Origin: Streptomyces dioscori
GTDB lineage: Bacteria > Actinomycetota > Actinomycetes > Streptomycetales > Streptomycetaceae
NCBI RefSeq assembly: GCF_003024195.1
Contig: NZ_KZ679065.1
Coordinates: forward strand, 17,694 to 81,693
DNA length: 64,000 nt
Direction: 5' to 3'
Shown here: in pieces, positions 8,497 to 16,784 of the stretch
Numbering within the stretch: position 1 is the first letter of the stretch
Layout: each line of letters opens with the position of its first letter
Position numbers and translations under genes: made by a program
The notes under the pieces: generated by a model
Told to the model about the DNA's origin: nothing
What the model saw: only the letters and a program-made list of their open reading frames with translations
Databases searched by the model: none

Positions 8497-10388
8497 TGAA
8501 TCGCAGCCAGAACCCTCATCCGCCGCAGCCGCAGGGTCCGTACGACGGGCAGCGGTACGACGGGCAGCAGTACGACGGCTCGCAGTACGGCGACCAGCGG
8601 TACGGGGACCAGTTCGGTGATCCGTACGGCGACCCGTACGCCGATCCCTACGGAGAGAGCGACTCGGCCTCCTGGTTCAACTCCGACGGCAGCAGGCAGG
8701 CCGCGCAGGGGCAGGGGTACGGCACGCAGGCGGCGTACCCGCGGGAGCAGGAGCAGAGTTACGTGCCGGGGATTCCCGGGCAGCGGCAGCGCGAGGACCA
8801 GCCGACGTACGCGCTGCACACCGTCGAGGTGACGCCCGCCGAGCCCTCGTACCACATCCCTGTCACGCCCGAGGCGGGCTGGGACATGGCGGCGAGCCGG
8901 CGGCGGGCCTGGGTCAGCCGGGCCGTCCTGCTGTGCATCCTGCTGATCCAGACGGTGCTGTCACTGAGGCTGTCCAACACGGCGTTCCAGGACGAGGCGC
9001 TGTATCTCAGCTCCGGGCACGAACAGCTGGACCACCTTCTCAACGGCACGCCCGTGACCACGGACTACGCGAGTTACTTCTCCGGCTCGCCGACGCTCTA
9101 CCCCGTGCTGGCGGCGCTCGTCGACGGCTGGTTCGGGCTGACCGGGGCTCGGGTGCTGAGCCTGCTCTTCATGCTGGGCACGACGGCCCTGCTGTACTCC
9201 TTCTCGCGGCGGATGTTCAACGAGCGGGCCGCTCTCGCCGGTGCCGCGCTGTTCGCCGTCACCCAGTCGACGATCGTGCTCGGCTACTTCGCCACGTACG
9301 ACGCTCCGGCGATCTTCCTGCTCGCCGCCGCGGCCTGGGTCATCGTGCGGACCGACCGCGCACCGGTCGCCGTGGTGCTGCTCGCCGCCCCGCCGGCGGT
9401 CCTCGCGGTGGGTGTGAAGTACGCCTCCGCGCTGTTCCTGCCCACGCTCGTCGTGCTCGCCCTGCTGACCGCCTGGCCGCACCGCGGGAAGGCGGCGTTC
9501 GTGCGGGCCGTGCTCCTGGGGGTCGGGATCGCGGGTCTGCTGGGTGTCGCGCTGTACGGCACCGATGTGCTCGAAGGCGTGCGGGCCACCACCACGGCCC
9601 GTGAGCACGGCACCGACTCGGCCGTCGACCTGCTGAAGAAGTCCGCTCTGTGGGGCGGTCTGATGTTCCTGACCGCGTGCGGCGGTGCCGTCTCCTACAT
9701 CAGGCGTGGTCGGATGAACGAGTCGCCGCTCGCGTTGCGTCTCAGCGGTCCCGGCTGGCGTTGGCGGCTGCTGCTGGGGCTGCTGCTGTGCGGCACGGCG
9801 ATGCTCGCTCCCGCGTACCAGATCCATCTGTCCACGTCGGTCGCCCTTTACAAGCACCTGGGCTTCGGGCTGCTGTTCGCCGCGCCCATGGCCGGAATCG
9901 GGGTGACCAGGCTCGTCGGAGCGCACTTCCGCTATCCGCAGTTGGGCATCCTGCTCTGGGTCACCGTGCTGTGTCTCGGCCTGTCCCAGTCGGTGGAACG
10001 TTTCGCCTCCTGGCCCGGGACGTCCGGTCTCAACACGGTGCTCCGCACGCACATCACGCCGGACAAAGGCCGCTATCTGGCCTCCACGCCGAACGTGCCC
10101 GTGTACTACCTGCGGGACATCACCGAGCAGTCCCGGTGGACCTCGCTCTACGGCATCGGTTACAAGGACGACAAGGGCAAGGTCCACCGCGGCGCGGACG
10201 GCTACCGCACGGCGATCAAGGACGGCTGGTTCGACATGGTCGTACTCGACGGGGTCGCCACCCCGCAGATGGACAAGGTCGTCATCGCCGCACTCAAGGA
10301 GAGCGGCAAGTACCGGCTGGCCGGCACCGTGCCGTTCAAGGTCGGCAGCGGCGACGGCACGTACCGCGTCTGGATCAAGAGTTCCTGA
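8496..10388 (+). CDS. GT-C membrane glycosyltransferase
   Basis: This 630-residue membrane protein looks like a member of the GT39/ArnT-type GT-C group. Such enzymes transfer a sugar from a polyprenyl-phosphate donor outside the membrane. The first membrane segment (about 142-158) is followed by FQDEALYL, whose D166-E167 fit the catalytic acidic pair of the first loop. About nine more segments follow, then a soluble domain of about 130 residues. The N-terminal 130 residues are unusual: low complexity with repeated YDGQ and YGD/YAD units (15-55). The start overlaps the previous stop by one base. The likely donor is made by the synthase at 11775. Acceptor and sugar are unknown. Confidence 0.75.
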   Translation: MNRSQNPHPPQPQGPYDGQRYDGQQYDGSQYGDQRYGDQFGDPYGDPYADPYGESDSASWFNSDGSRQAAQGQGYGTQAAYPREQEQSYVPGIPGQRQREDQPTYALHTVEVTPAEPSYHIPVTPEAGWDMAASRRRAWVSRAVLLCILLIQTVLSLRLSNTAFQDEALYLSSGHEQLDHLLNGTPVTTDYASYFSGSPTLYPVLAALVDGWFGLTGARVLSLLFMLGTTALLYSFSRRMFNERAALAGAALFAVTQSTIVLGYFATYDAPAIFLLAAAAWVIVRTDRAPVAVVLLAAPPAVLAVGVKYASALFLPTLVVLALLTAWPHRGKAAFVRAVLLGVGIAGLLGVALYGTDVLEGVRATTTAREHGTDSAVDLLKKSALWGGLMFLTACGGAVSYIRRGRMNESPLALRLSGPGWRWRLLLGLLLCGTAMLAPAYQIHLSTSVALYKHLGFGLLFAAPMAGIGVTRLVGAHFRYPQLGILLWVTVLCLGLSQSVERFASWPGTSGLNTVLRTHITPDKGRYLASTPNVPVYYLRDITEQSRWTSLYGIGYKDDKGKVHRGADGYRTAIKDGWFDMVVLDGVATPQMDKVVIAALKESGKYRLAGTVPFKVGSGDGTYRVWIKSS

Positions 10389-10465
10389 CGGGGGCCGCCG
10401 GCTCTTCCGGCGGTCACCCATGTCTCGAATCAACCAACACACTGTGTGAGAGAAAGGCCGTGCCC

Positions 10466-11770
10466 ATGCGGCTCACTGTCATCGGCACCGGCTACCTCGG
10501 TGCCACCCACGCCGCCTGTATGGCGGAGCTCGGGCACGAGGTGCTCGGGGTCGACGTCGATCCGGACAAGGTCGCCGCGCTGCAGGCGGGGCGGGTGCCG
10601 TTCCACGAACCCGTGCTGCCCGAGCTGCTCGCCCGGCACACGGCGAGCGGACGGCTGCGCTTCACCACGTCCTACGAGGAGGCCGCGGCCTTCGGCGAGG
10701 TGCACTTCCTCTGCGTGGGCACCCCGCAGCGCAAGGACTCCGAGGGCGCCGACCTGCGGTACGTGGACTCGGCTTTCGCGTCGATGGCCCGGTACGCGGC
10801 CGAGGGCGCGCTCCTGGTCGGCAAGTCGACCGTGCCGGTGGGGACGGCCCAGCGCCTCGCGGACACCCACACCGGCGTGGAGATCGCCTGGAACCCGGAG
10901 TTCCTGCGTGAGGGCTTCGCCGTCGAGGACACCCTGCGGCCCGACCGGCTGGTCCTCGGCATCGGATCCGAGCGCGCCGAAACGTTGCTGCGCGCGGTGT
11001 ACGCGCCCGTCATCGGCGCGGGGACCCCGGTGGTCACCGCCGACTTCCCGACCGCCGAGCTGGTCAAGACGGCCGCCAACGCCTTCCTCGCCACCAAGAT
11101 CTCGTTCATCAACGCCATGGCGGAGGTGTGCGAGGCCACGGGCGGCGACGTCTCCGTACTGGCGGAGGCGATCGGGCACGACGACCGCATCGGGAAGAAG
11201 TTCCTGCGGGCCGGCGTCGGCTTCGGCGGCGGCTGTCTGCCCAAGGACATCCGGGCCTTCGCGCACCGCGCCGACGAGCTGGGGGTGTCCCTGGCGTTCC
11301 TGCGCGAGGTCGACGCCATCAACATGCGGCGCCGCGACCGGGTCGTCGAGCTGGCCCGCGAACTGTGCGGCGGTGGGGTCCTCGGCGCGCGGATCGCCGT
11401 GCTCGGCGCGGCCTTCAAGCCGGACTCCGACGACATCCGCGACTCGCCCGCGCTGAACGTCGCCGCGCGCTTGCGTCTCGACGGCGCCGATGTCACGGTC
11501 TACGACCCGGAGGCGATGGACAACGCCCGCAAGGCGTTCCCGCTGCTCGGGTACGCGCTGTCGGCCGAGGACGCGCTGCGCGGAGCCGATCTCGTGCTGC
11601 ACCTGACCGAATGGCCGCAGTTCCGCGAGCTCGCTCCCGAGCGGGCCCGCACCTTGGTCTCCCGTCCACGGATCGTGGACGGCAGGGGGACGCTCGACGG
11701 GGCCACCTGGGCCGCGGCGGGCTGGGAGTTCCGGGCGCTGGGGAGACCCGCGCCCGGTGGGGAGGGGTAA
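10466..11770 (+). CDS. UDP-glucose/GDP-mannose dehydrogenase family (first copy)
   Basis: The enzyme oxidises a nucleotide sugar twice with NAD+ to give the uronic acid, most likely UDP-glucuronate. The 434-residue product begins with the Rossmann motif GTGYLG (7-12). It has the catalytic cysteine C257 in GFGGGCLPKD, lysine K201 in LVKTAAN and the C-terminal domain motif FKPDSDDIRDSP. The ATG at 10466 has AGAAAGG eight bases upstream; the GTG six bases earlier has no room for a binding site. A paralogue lies at 50825-52168. In this operon it points to a uronic acid in the polymer. A GDP-mannose or UDP-ManNAc substrate is less likely but cannot be excluded. Confidence 0.88.
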   Translation: MRLTVIGTGYLGATHAACMAELGHEVLGVDVDPDKVAALQAGRVPFHEPVLPELLARHTASGRLRFTTSYEEAAAFGEVHFLCVGTPQRKDSEGADLRYVDSAFASMARYAAEGALLVGKSTVPVGTAQRLADTHTGVEIAWNPEFLREGFAVEDTLRPDRLVLGIGSERAETLLRAVYAPVIGAGTPVVTADFPTAELVKTAANAFLATKISFINAMAEVCEATGGDVSVLAEAIGHDDRIGKKFLRAGVGFGGGCLPKDIRAFAHRADELGVSLAFLREVDAINMRRRDRVVELARELCGGGVLGARIAVLGAAFKPDSDDIRDSPALNVAARLRLDGADVTVYDPEAMDNARKAFPLLGYALSAEDALRGADLVLHLTEWPQFRELAPERARTLVSRPRIVDGRGTLDGATWAAAGWEFRALGRPAPGGEG

Positions 11771-11774
11771 GGAC

Positions 11775-12527
11775 ATGACGTACGAGACATTCGACGACGT
11801 GCGCGTCACGATCGTGATGCCCACGTACAACGAGGCCGCCAATCTGCCGAGAATGGCCGAGGCGGTGCTTCAACTGCCGCTGAACGGGCTGCACCTGAAG
11901 GTGGTGGACGACTCCAGTCCGGACGGTACGGGCCGGATCGCCGAGGAGCTGGCCGAGAAGTACAACGCGGACGGGCGGCGCCGCATGAGCGTGCTGCACC
12001 GCACCGAGAAGGACGGCCTCGGGCGCGCGTACGTGGCGGGCATGACCGCCGCGGTCGACGAAGGCGCGGAGTACGTGGTGCAGATGGACGCCGACGGCAG
12101 CCATCCCGTGGAGGCGGTGCCGCGCATGCTGGGCACCGCCGTGGCCTCGGAGGTCGGGCTGGTCATCGGCAGCCGGTACGTCGAGGGGGGCTCGCTCGAC
12201 GAGGACTGGGGGGCGCATCGCGTGCTGTTGTCGCGGTTCGCGAACCGGTATGCGCGGACCGTGCTCGGCACGAAGATCCGCGATATCACCGCGGGGTTCA
12301 ATCTGTGGTCCGCGCGGGCGCTGAACGACGTGGATCTGTACTCGCTGGACAGCGCGGGGTACAGCTTTCAGGTCGAGTTGAAGTACAAGGCCGTTCGGGC
12401 CGGGCACGCTGCGGTGGAGATTCCCATTCGGTTCGAGGAGCGGACCGAAGGGGTTTCGAAGATGACTCTTCGGACGCAGCTGGAATCGGCGTTGGTGCCG
12501 GTCAAGTTGCGTCTTAAGAGGGACTGA
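11775..12527 (+). CDS. Polyprenyl-phosphate mannose synthase-like GT2
   Basis: The family transfers mannose (or glucose) from GDP-mannose (or UDP-glucose) to polyprenyl phosphate, making the lipid donor used by GT-C enzymes. The 250-residue soluble product matches the catalytic domain of Ppm1/DPM1. It has VMPTYNEAANLP, VVDDSSPDGT, the metal-binding MDADGSHP (D105, D107) and TAGFNLWS. It lacks the C-terminal membrane segments of some relatives. GGAGGGG lies seven bases before the ATG, overlapping the end of the upstream dehydrogenase gene. It most likely feeds the GT-C enzyme at 8496. Confidence 0.85.
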   Translation: MTYETFDDVRVTIVMPTYNEAANLPRMAEAVLQLPLNGLHLKVVDDSSPDGTGRIAEELAEKYNADGRRRMSVLHRTEKDGLGRAYVAGMTAAVDEGAEYVVQMDADGSHPVEAVPRMLGTAVASEVGLVIGSRYVEGGSLDEDWGAHRVLLSRFANRYARTVLGTKIRDITAGFNLWSARALNDVDLYSLDSAGYSFQVELKYKAVRAGHAAVEIPIRFEERTEGVSKMTLRTQLESALVPVKLRLKRD

Positions 12528-12590
12528 CCTCCGGGCGTTGGCCTCCGGCCGGGAGGGGTGCGGGGGTGGTTCGTCGGCTGCGGGCCGGTG

Positions 12591-12673
12591 GGGGCTGGTC
12601 GCGCAGTTCCCCGCGCCCCTTGGGGCCTGCGGCCCCCTGAAGACACAAGATTGCGCCGTTCCCCGCGCCCCTT
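12591..12673 (+). repeat. Dispersed GC-rich repeat, 2 forward copies
   Basis: Two copies separated by about 40 bases lie between convergent genes. The second ends GCGCCCCTTA, and its TTA is the stop codon (TAA on the minus strand) of the next gene. Confidence 0.9.
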
Positions 12674-13550
12674 ATCCGTTGGCCGCTGCCGATGCCTGGG
12701 CCTCGCCTCTGCGGCGGATTTGGCGGAAGGTGAATTCGGCCAGGTCGTCGCCCGTGGTGAAGACCTTGGCGTCCTTCTCGGTGACGTCCTTGCCGTTGGT
12801 GAAGCCGGCGACCGTGAAGTAGGCGTAGCGGCCGTACGAGTTCGTCGTCGAGCGGCAGATCGCCGAGCGGCAGAAGACGGGGACGCCCTCACCGGTGAGG
12901 GACTGGACGACGCTCTGCTTGTCGGCGTCGGTCTTCGCCCTGAGCGCCTTCGCCTCGTTGTCGAAGACGGCCACACCGACGGTGACGGCCACCCCGTCCT
13001 TCGAGTACGTGACGCGCATGAGGCGGGTGCAGTCGTTCTTCGTGAGGACCGGGCCGAGCGTGCCCTGGGCGGCCGAGGCGCAGTTCTTCGTGGACGCCAG
13101 CGCGCCCTTCTTGTAGACCGTCTCGCCCATCGTCAGCTGGGTGCCCGGGAAGAGGATGTCCGGCGCGAGCGTCGCGGTGTCCTTCTTCACATCGGATATG
13201 AAGTCCTTCGGGTCCAGCGGGGGCGGCGCGGAGGTCGCCTCGAAGGACGGGCCGGTCCCCGCGGTGTCCGACGGGATGTCCGCGGAGGCGGGCAGCTCGG
13301 AGGCGGGTTTGTTCGACGCCTGCTCCTTGCCGTCCGCCGAGACCACGGCGACCGCGACGGCCGCGCCCACGGCGATGGTGGCCAGGGCGCCGCCGCCGAC
13401 CAGCATCCACCTGCGACGCCGGTTGCGCGTTTCGGACGCCTCGGCCAGCGCCGCCCAGTCGGGAGACTGACTGCTCCACTGCGGCGGCTGAGAACCCGAT
13501 CCCCCGGAACCCCACTGGGGTCCCCCCTGCCCAAAGCTCATGGGCCGCAT
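12672..13550 (-). CDS. Membrane-anchored exported protein of unknown function
   Basis: No function is recognised. The 292-residue product has a Gly/Ser/Gln/Pro-rich cytosolic N-terminus and an RNRRRR stop signal. One membrane segment follows (about 48-68), then a Ser/Pro linker and an exported domain of about 175 residues. That domain has four cysteines (NCAS, DCTR, FCRS, ICRS) that could form two disulfides. A second in-frame ATG lies three codons in. Two-domain proteins of this type are common in streptomycetes near rplM. It runs against the polysaccharide operon and divergently from rplM, so shared function is not implied. Confidence 0.7.
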   Translation of the reverse strand: MRPMSFGQGGPQWGSGGSGSQPPQWSSQSPDWAALAEASETRNRRRRWMLVGGGALATIAVGAAVAVAVVSADGKEQASNKPASELPASADIPSDTAGTGPSFEATSAPPPLDPKDFISDVKKDTATLAPDILFPGTQLTMGETVYKKGALASTKNCASAAQGTLGPVLTKNDCTRLMRVTYSKDGVAVTVGVAVFDNEAKALRAKTDADKQSVVQSLTGEGVPVFCRSAICRSTTNSYGRYAYFTVAGFTNGKDVTEKDAKVFTTGDDLAEFTFRQIRRRGEAQASAAANG

Positions 13551-13711
13551 CTTAGACGGGACAAGGGGACAAGGGATCCGCTGGTCCTCTCCCGCAGCAC
13601 TCGAAGCGCCGATGTGTCAAGCCCGAATTAGAGCAAAGCGAGAGCAAGGGGGCATCTCGGAGGGCTCGGGTACGCTCGGAGCCGGTGTGCGCCTGCCCTC
13701 CGGCACGCGTT

Positions 13712-13741
13712 TTGACCCGTACGGGCCACCGAAGGTATTCT
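13712..13741 (+). promoter_or_regulatory. Promoter of rplM-rpsI
   Basis: TTGACC (13712-13717) and TATTCT (13736-13741) are separated by 18 bases, a good main-sigma promoter. Transcription would start near 13748, giving a leader of about 170 bases before rplM. No other gene lies between 13551 and 13920. Confidence 0.7.
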
Positions 13742-13920
13742 TGCGGTTCGTTATGTGTATTGGCTTGCTCATTCTCACGTGAGGGGCCCTTACACCGGTC
13801 CACCGGGCCGATGACCAGCGGCAGGACTCGGTTGCGTCCCGATGTCCGCCAGGGCTGTCGTGCATCGTCCGTGGTGGCCCATTGTCAGGACCCACTCACT
13901 GAAGAAGCGAAGGCATGACC

Positions 13921-14364
13921 GTGCGTACGTTCAGCCCCAAGCCCGGCGACATCACTCGCCAGTGGTACGTCATCGACGCCCAGGATGTCGTCCTGGGTCG
14001 TCTGGCCACCACTGCCGCGAACATCCTGCGGGGCAAGCACAAGCCGATTTACGCCCCCCACGTCGACGCTGGTGACTTCGTCATCATCATCAACGCCGAC
14101 AAGGTGCACCTCTCCGGCAACAAGAAGACCCAGAAGCTGGCGTACCGCCACTCCGGTTACCCGGGTGGTCTGCGCTCCGTCCGTTACGACGAGCTGCTGG
14201 CGAAGAACCCCGAGAAGGCCGTCGAGAAGGCCATCAAGGGCATGATCCCCAAGAACACCCTGGGCCGTCAGGTGCTCTCGAAGCTGAAGGTCTACTCGGG
14301 CGACCAGCACCCGCACGCTGCACAGCAGCCGGTGCCGTTCGAGATCACCCAGGTCGCGCAGTAG
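13921..14364 (+). CDS. rplM: 50S ribosomal protein L13
   Basis: L13 is an early assembly protein of the large subunit. The start chosen is GTG at 13921, which gives MRTFSPKPGDITRQW and 147 residues. GAAGG lies seven bases upstream. The ATG at 13915 would place that site only one base away. Conserved motifs include VLGRLAT, LRGKHKPIYAPHVD and GMIPKNTLGR. It is cotranscribed with rpsI 45 bases downstream. Confidence 0.97.
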   Translation: MRTFSPKPGDITRQWYVIDAQDVVLGRLATTAANILRGKHKPIYAPHVDAGDFVIIINADKVHLSGNKKTQKLAYRHSGYPGGLRSVRYDELLAKNPEKAVEKAIKGMIPKNTLGRQVLSKLKVYSGDQHPHAAQQPVPFEITQVAQ

Positions 14365-14409
14365 TTCCGGCCACCACCCCCTAAGACTGAACAGAATCTG
14401 AGGAGAATC

Positions 14410-14934
14410 GTGGCCGAGACCACCGTTGAGCAGCCGGTCGAAGAGACCGAGGCTGTCGACATCGAGAGCTACACCACCGAGTCCGAGGCCCCCGTCGTCG
14501 AGGGCGAGTACACCTCGGAGTCGCTCGCGGGCCGCTTCGGCGACCCGCAGCCGGCCGCCGGCCTGGGCCGTCGCAAGAACGCGATCGCCCGCGTCCGGAT
14601 CGTCCCGGGCACCGGCAAGTGGAAGGTCAACGGGCGCACGCTTGAGGACTACTTCCCGAACAAGGTGCACCAGCAGGAAGTCAACGAGCCCTTCAAGGTG
14701 CTCGAACTCGACGGCCGCTACGACGTTGTCGCCCGTATCTCGGGTGGCGGCGTCTCCGGTCAGGCCGGTGCCCTGCGCCTCGGCGTGGCCCGCGCGCTGA
14801 ACGAGGCCGACGTGGACAACAACCGCGGCGCCCTCAAGAAGGCCGGTTACCTCAAGCGTGACGACCGTGCGGTCGAGCGCAAGAAGGCCGGTCTCAAGAA
14901 GGCCCGTAAGGCCCCGCAGTACAGCAAGCGCTAA
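14410..14934 (+). CDS. rpsI: 30S ribosomal protein S9 with N-terminal extension
   Basis: S9 lies in the head of the small subunit, and its C-terminal tail reaches the P-site tRNA. The 174-residue product carries an acidic N-terminal extension of about 45 residues rich in Glu, Thr and Val. The conserved core begins near GLGRRKNAIARVRI and ends in PQYSKR. E. coli S9 is about 130 residues. The GTG start has AGGAG five bases upstream. A strong terminator follows. Confidence 0.97.
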   Translation: MAETTVEQPVEETEAVDIESYTTESEAPVVEGEYTSESLAGRFGDPQPAAGLGRRKNAIARVRIVPGTGKWKVNGRTLEDYFPNKVHQQEVNEPFKVLELDGRYDVVARISGGGVSGQAGALRLGVARALNEADVDNNRGALKKAGYLKRDDRAVERKKAGLKKARKAPQYSKR

Positions 14935-14968
14935 ATCTCACCGATTTTCGCTCGCTTTCTGCACGAAT

Positions 14969-15001
14969 CGCCCCGGCGGCACGTTCTGTGTCGCCGGGGC
15001 G
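14969..15001 (+). terminator. Terminator after rpsI
   Basis: CGCCCCGGCG pairs perfectly with CGCCGGGGCG around a 13-base loop that can extend the stem through CAC/GTG. TTCGTTT follows. It ends the rplM-rpsI transcript. Confidence 0.85.
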
Positions 15002-15277
15002 TTCGTTTATCGCGATCTGGGCACAACCTGTGGCGCCGCTTGTGGGTCAGAGGCTGTGGGGTACCCGGTGCGGCACGTGTCGCGTGCCGCGGTCGGGTGT
15101 CGCAGCCGCGTGCCGCGGCCTTTCGGCCACAGCCTTGGAACAGGCGTGGGAGATATACAGGCCCCGGGGATATACCTGACGTGTGCCGGGCCGGAGCGGG
15201 ACCTTCGGCCGAGCCGCACGTCGCGTCGCGCATTTTGATCAAGACTGATCGAGCCTGAGCAAGTTCGGAGGACACCA
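15002..15277 (+). other. Non-coding gap before glmM
   Basis: No gene is seen here. The gap has a perfect hairpin (GCGGCACG at 15070-15077, loop TGTCG, CGTGCCGC at 15083-15090) and a direct repeat GATATAC (near 15149 and 15168). No convincing promoter hexamers were identified, although glmM needs a promoter because the rpsI terminator lies upstream. Confidence 0.5.
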
Positions 15278-16636
15278 GTGGGACGACTCTTCGGGACGGA
15301 CGGCGTACGGGGTGTCGCCAACGCGGATCTGACGGCAGAGCTCACGCTCGGCCTCTCCGTGGCGGCGGCGCACGTACTGGCCGAAGCGGGAACCTTCGAA
15401 GGCCACCGGCCGACGGCGGTGGTCGGACGGGACCCGCGTGCGTCCGGGGAGTTCCTGGAAGCCGCCGTGGTCGCCGGCCTCGCCAGCGCCGGTGTGGACG
15501 TGCTGCTCGTCGGCGTCCTGCCGACCCCCGCGGTGGCGTATCTCACGGGCGCCCTCGGCGCCGACCTCGGTGTGATGCTCTCCGCGAGCCATAACGCCAT
15601 GCCCGACAACGGCGTCAAGTTCTTCGCCCGCGGCGGGCACAAGCTCGCCGACGAGCTGGAGGACCGGATCGAGTCCGTCTACGAGGAGCACCGCACCGGC
15701 GCTCCCTGGGACCGGCCGACCGGCTCCGGCGTCGGACGCGTCCGCTCGTACGAGGAGGGCTTCGAGAAGTACGTCGCCCACCTCCTCACCGCCGTTCCCA
15801 ACCGCCTCGACGGTCTGAAGGTCGTCCTCGACGAGGCGCATGGTGCTGCCGCGCGGGTCTCGCCCGAGGTCTTCACACGTGCGGGCGCCGAGATCGTCAC
15901 GATCGGCGCCGAGCCCGACGGCCTCAACATCAACGACGGCTGCGGCTCCACCCACCTCGGTCTGCTCAAGGCCGCCGTCATCGAGCACGGCGCCGATCTC
16001 GGCATCGCGCACGACGGCGACGCCGACCGGTGCCTCGCCGTGGACCACACCGGTGCGGAGGTCGACGGGGACCAGATCCTCGCCGTGCTCGCCCTCGCGA
16101 TGCGGGAGCGGTCCGAGCTGCGGTCCGACACCGTCGTCGCCACGGTCATGTCGAACCTCGGGTTCAAGCTGGCCATGGAGCGTGAAGGGGTGTCCCTCGT
16201 ACAGACCGGGGTGGGCGACCGGTATGTGCTGGAGGAGATGAAGGCCCACGACTACGCGCTCGGCGGTGAGCAGTCGGGGCACGTGATCATCCTGGACCAC
16301 GCGACGACCGGCGACGGGACGCTGACCGGGTTGCTGCTGGCGGCCCGGGTCGCGCAGACCGGGCGTACGTTGCGGGATCTCGCGTCCGTGATGGAGCGGT
16401 TGCCGCAGGTGCTGATCAATGTGCCCGATGTCGATCGGTCGCGGGTGTCCACGTCCGCGGAGTTGGCTTCCGCCGTGGCTGAGGCGGAGCGGGAGCTCGG
16501 GGCGACGGGGCGCGTGCTGTTGCGGCCTTCCGGGACCGAGCCGCTTGTGCGGGTCATGGTTGAGGCCGCTGATATCGATCAGGCTCGGTCTGTGGCGGGG
16601 CGGCTGGCTGACGCGGTGAAGTCTGCGCTTGGGTGA
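15278..16636 (+). CDS. glmM: Phosphoglucosamine mutase
   Basis: GlmM interconverts glucosamine-6-phosphate and glucosamine-1-phosphate on the way to UDP-GlcNAc. The 452-residue product starts MGRLFGTDGVRG. The phosphoserine loop is LSASHN with S104 as the likely phosphorylated residue. The magnesium loop is DGDADR (D246, D248, D250), and the C-terminal phosphate-binding loop is RPSGTEP. GGAGG lies a few bases before the GTG start. glmS at 19255 supplies its substrate. Confidence 0.97.
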   Translation: MGRLFGTDGVRGVANADLTAELTLGLSVAAAHVLAEAGTFEGHRPTAVVGRDPRASGEFLEAAVVAGLASAGVDVLLVGVLPTPAVAYLTGALGADLGVMLSASHNAMPDNGVKFFARGGHKLADELEDRIESVYEEHRTGAPWDRPTGSGVGRVRSYEEGFEKYVAHLLTAVPNRLDGLKVVLDEAHGAAARVSPEVFTRAGAEIVTIGAEPDGLNINDGCGSTHLGLLKAAVIEHGADLGIAHDGDADRCLAVDHTGAEVDGDQILAVLALAMRERSELRSDTVVATVMSNLGFKLAMEREGVSLVQTGVGDRYVLEEMKAHDYALGGEQSGHVIILDHATTGDGTLTGLLLAARVAQTGRTLRDLASVMERLPQVLINVPDVDRSRVSTSAELASAVAEAERELGATGRVLLRPSGTEPLVRVMVEAADIDQARSVAGRLADAVKSALG

Positions 16637-16707
16637 ACCGGGGTTCTTGTTCTGGGCCCCGGGCCCGGGGTGGGGGCTCGGGGAGCGTTGCGGGGTGCGG
16701 GTGCGTT

Positions 16708-16784
16708 GTGGCTGGTCGCGCAGTTCCCCGCGCCCCTTGGGGGCTGCGCCCCCGAAAAGATTGCGCCGTTCCCCGCGCCCCTTA
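16708..16784 (+). repeat. Dispersed GC-rich repeat, 2 forward copies
   Basis: Two copies lie between the convergent glmM and DUF389 genes. The second ends GCGCCCCTTA, and its TTA is the minus-strand stop codon of the DUF389 gene. Confidence 0.9.
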
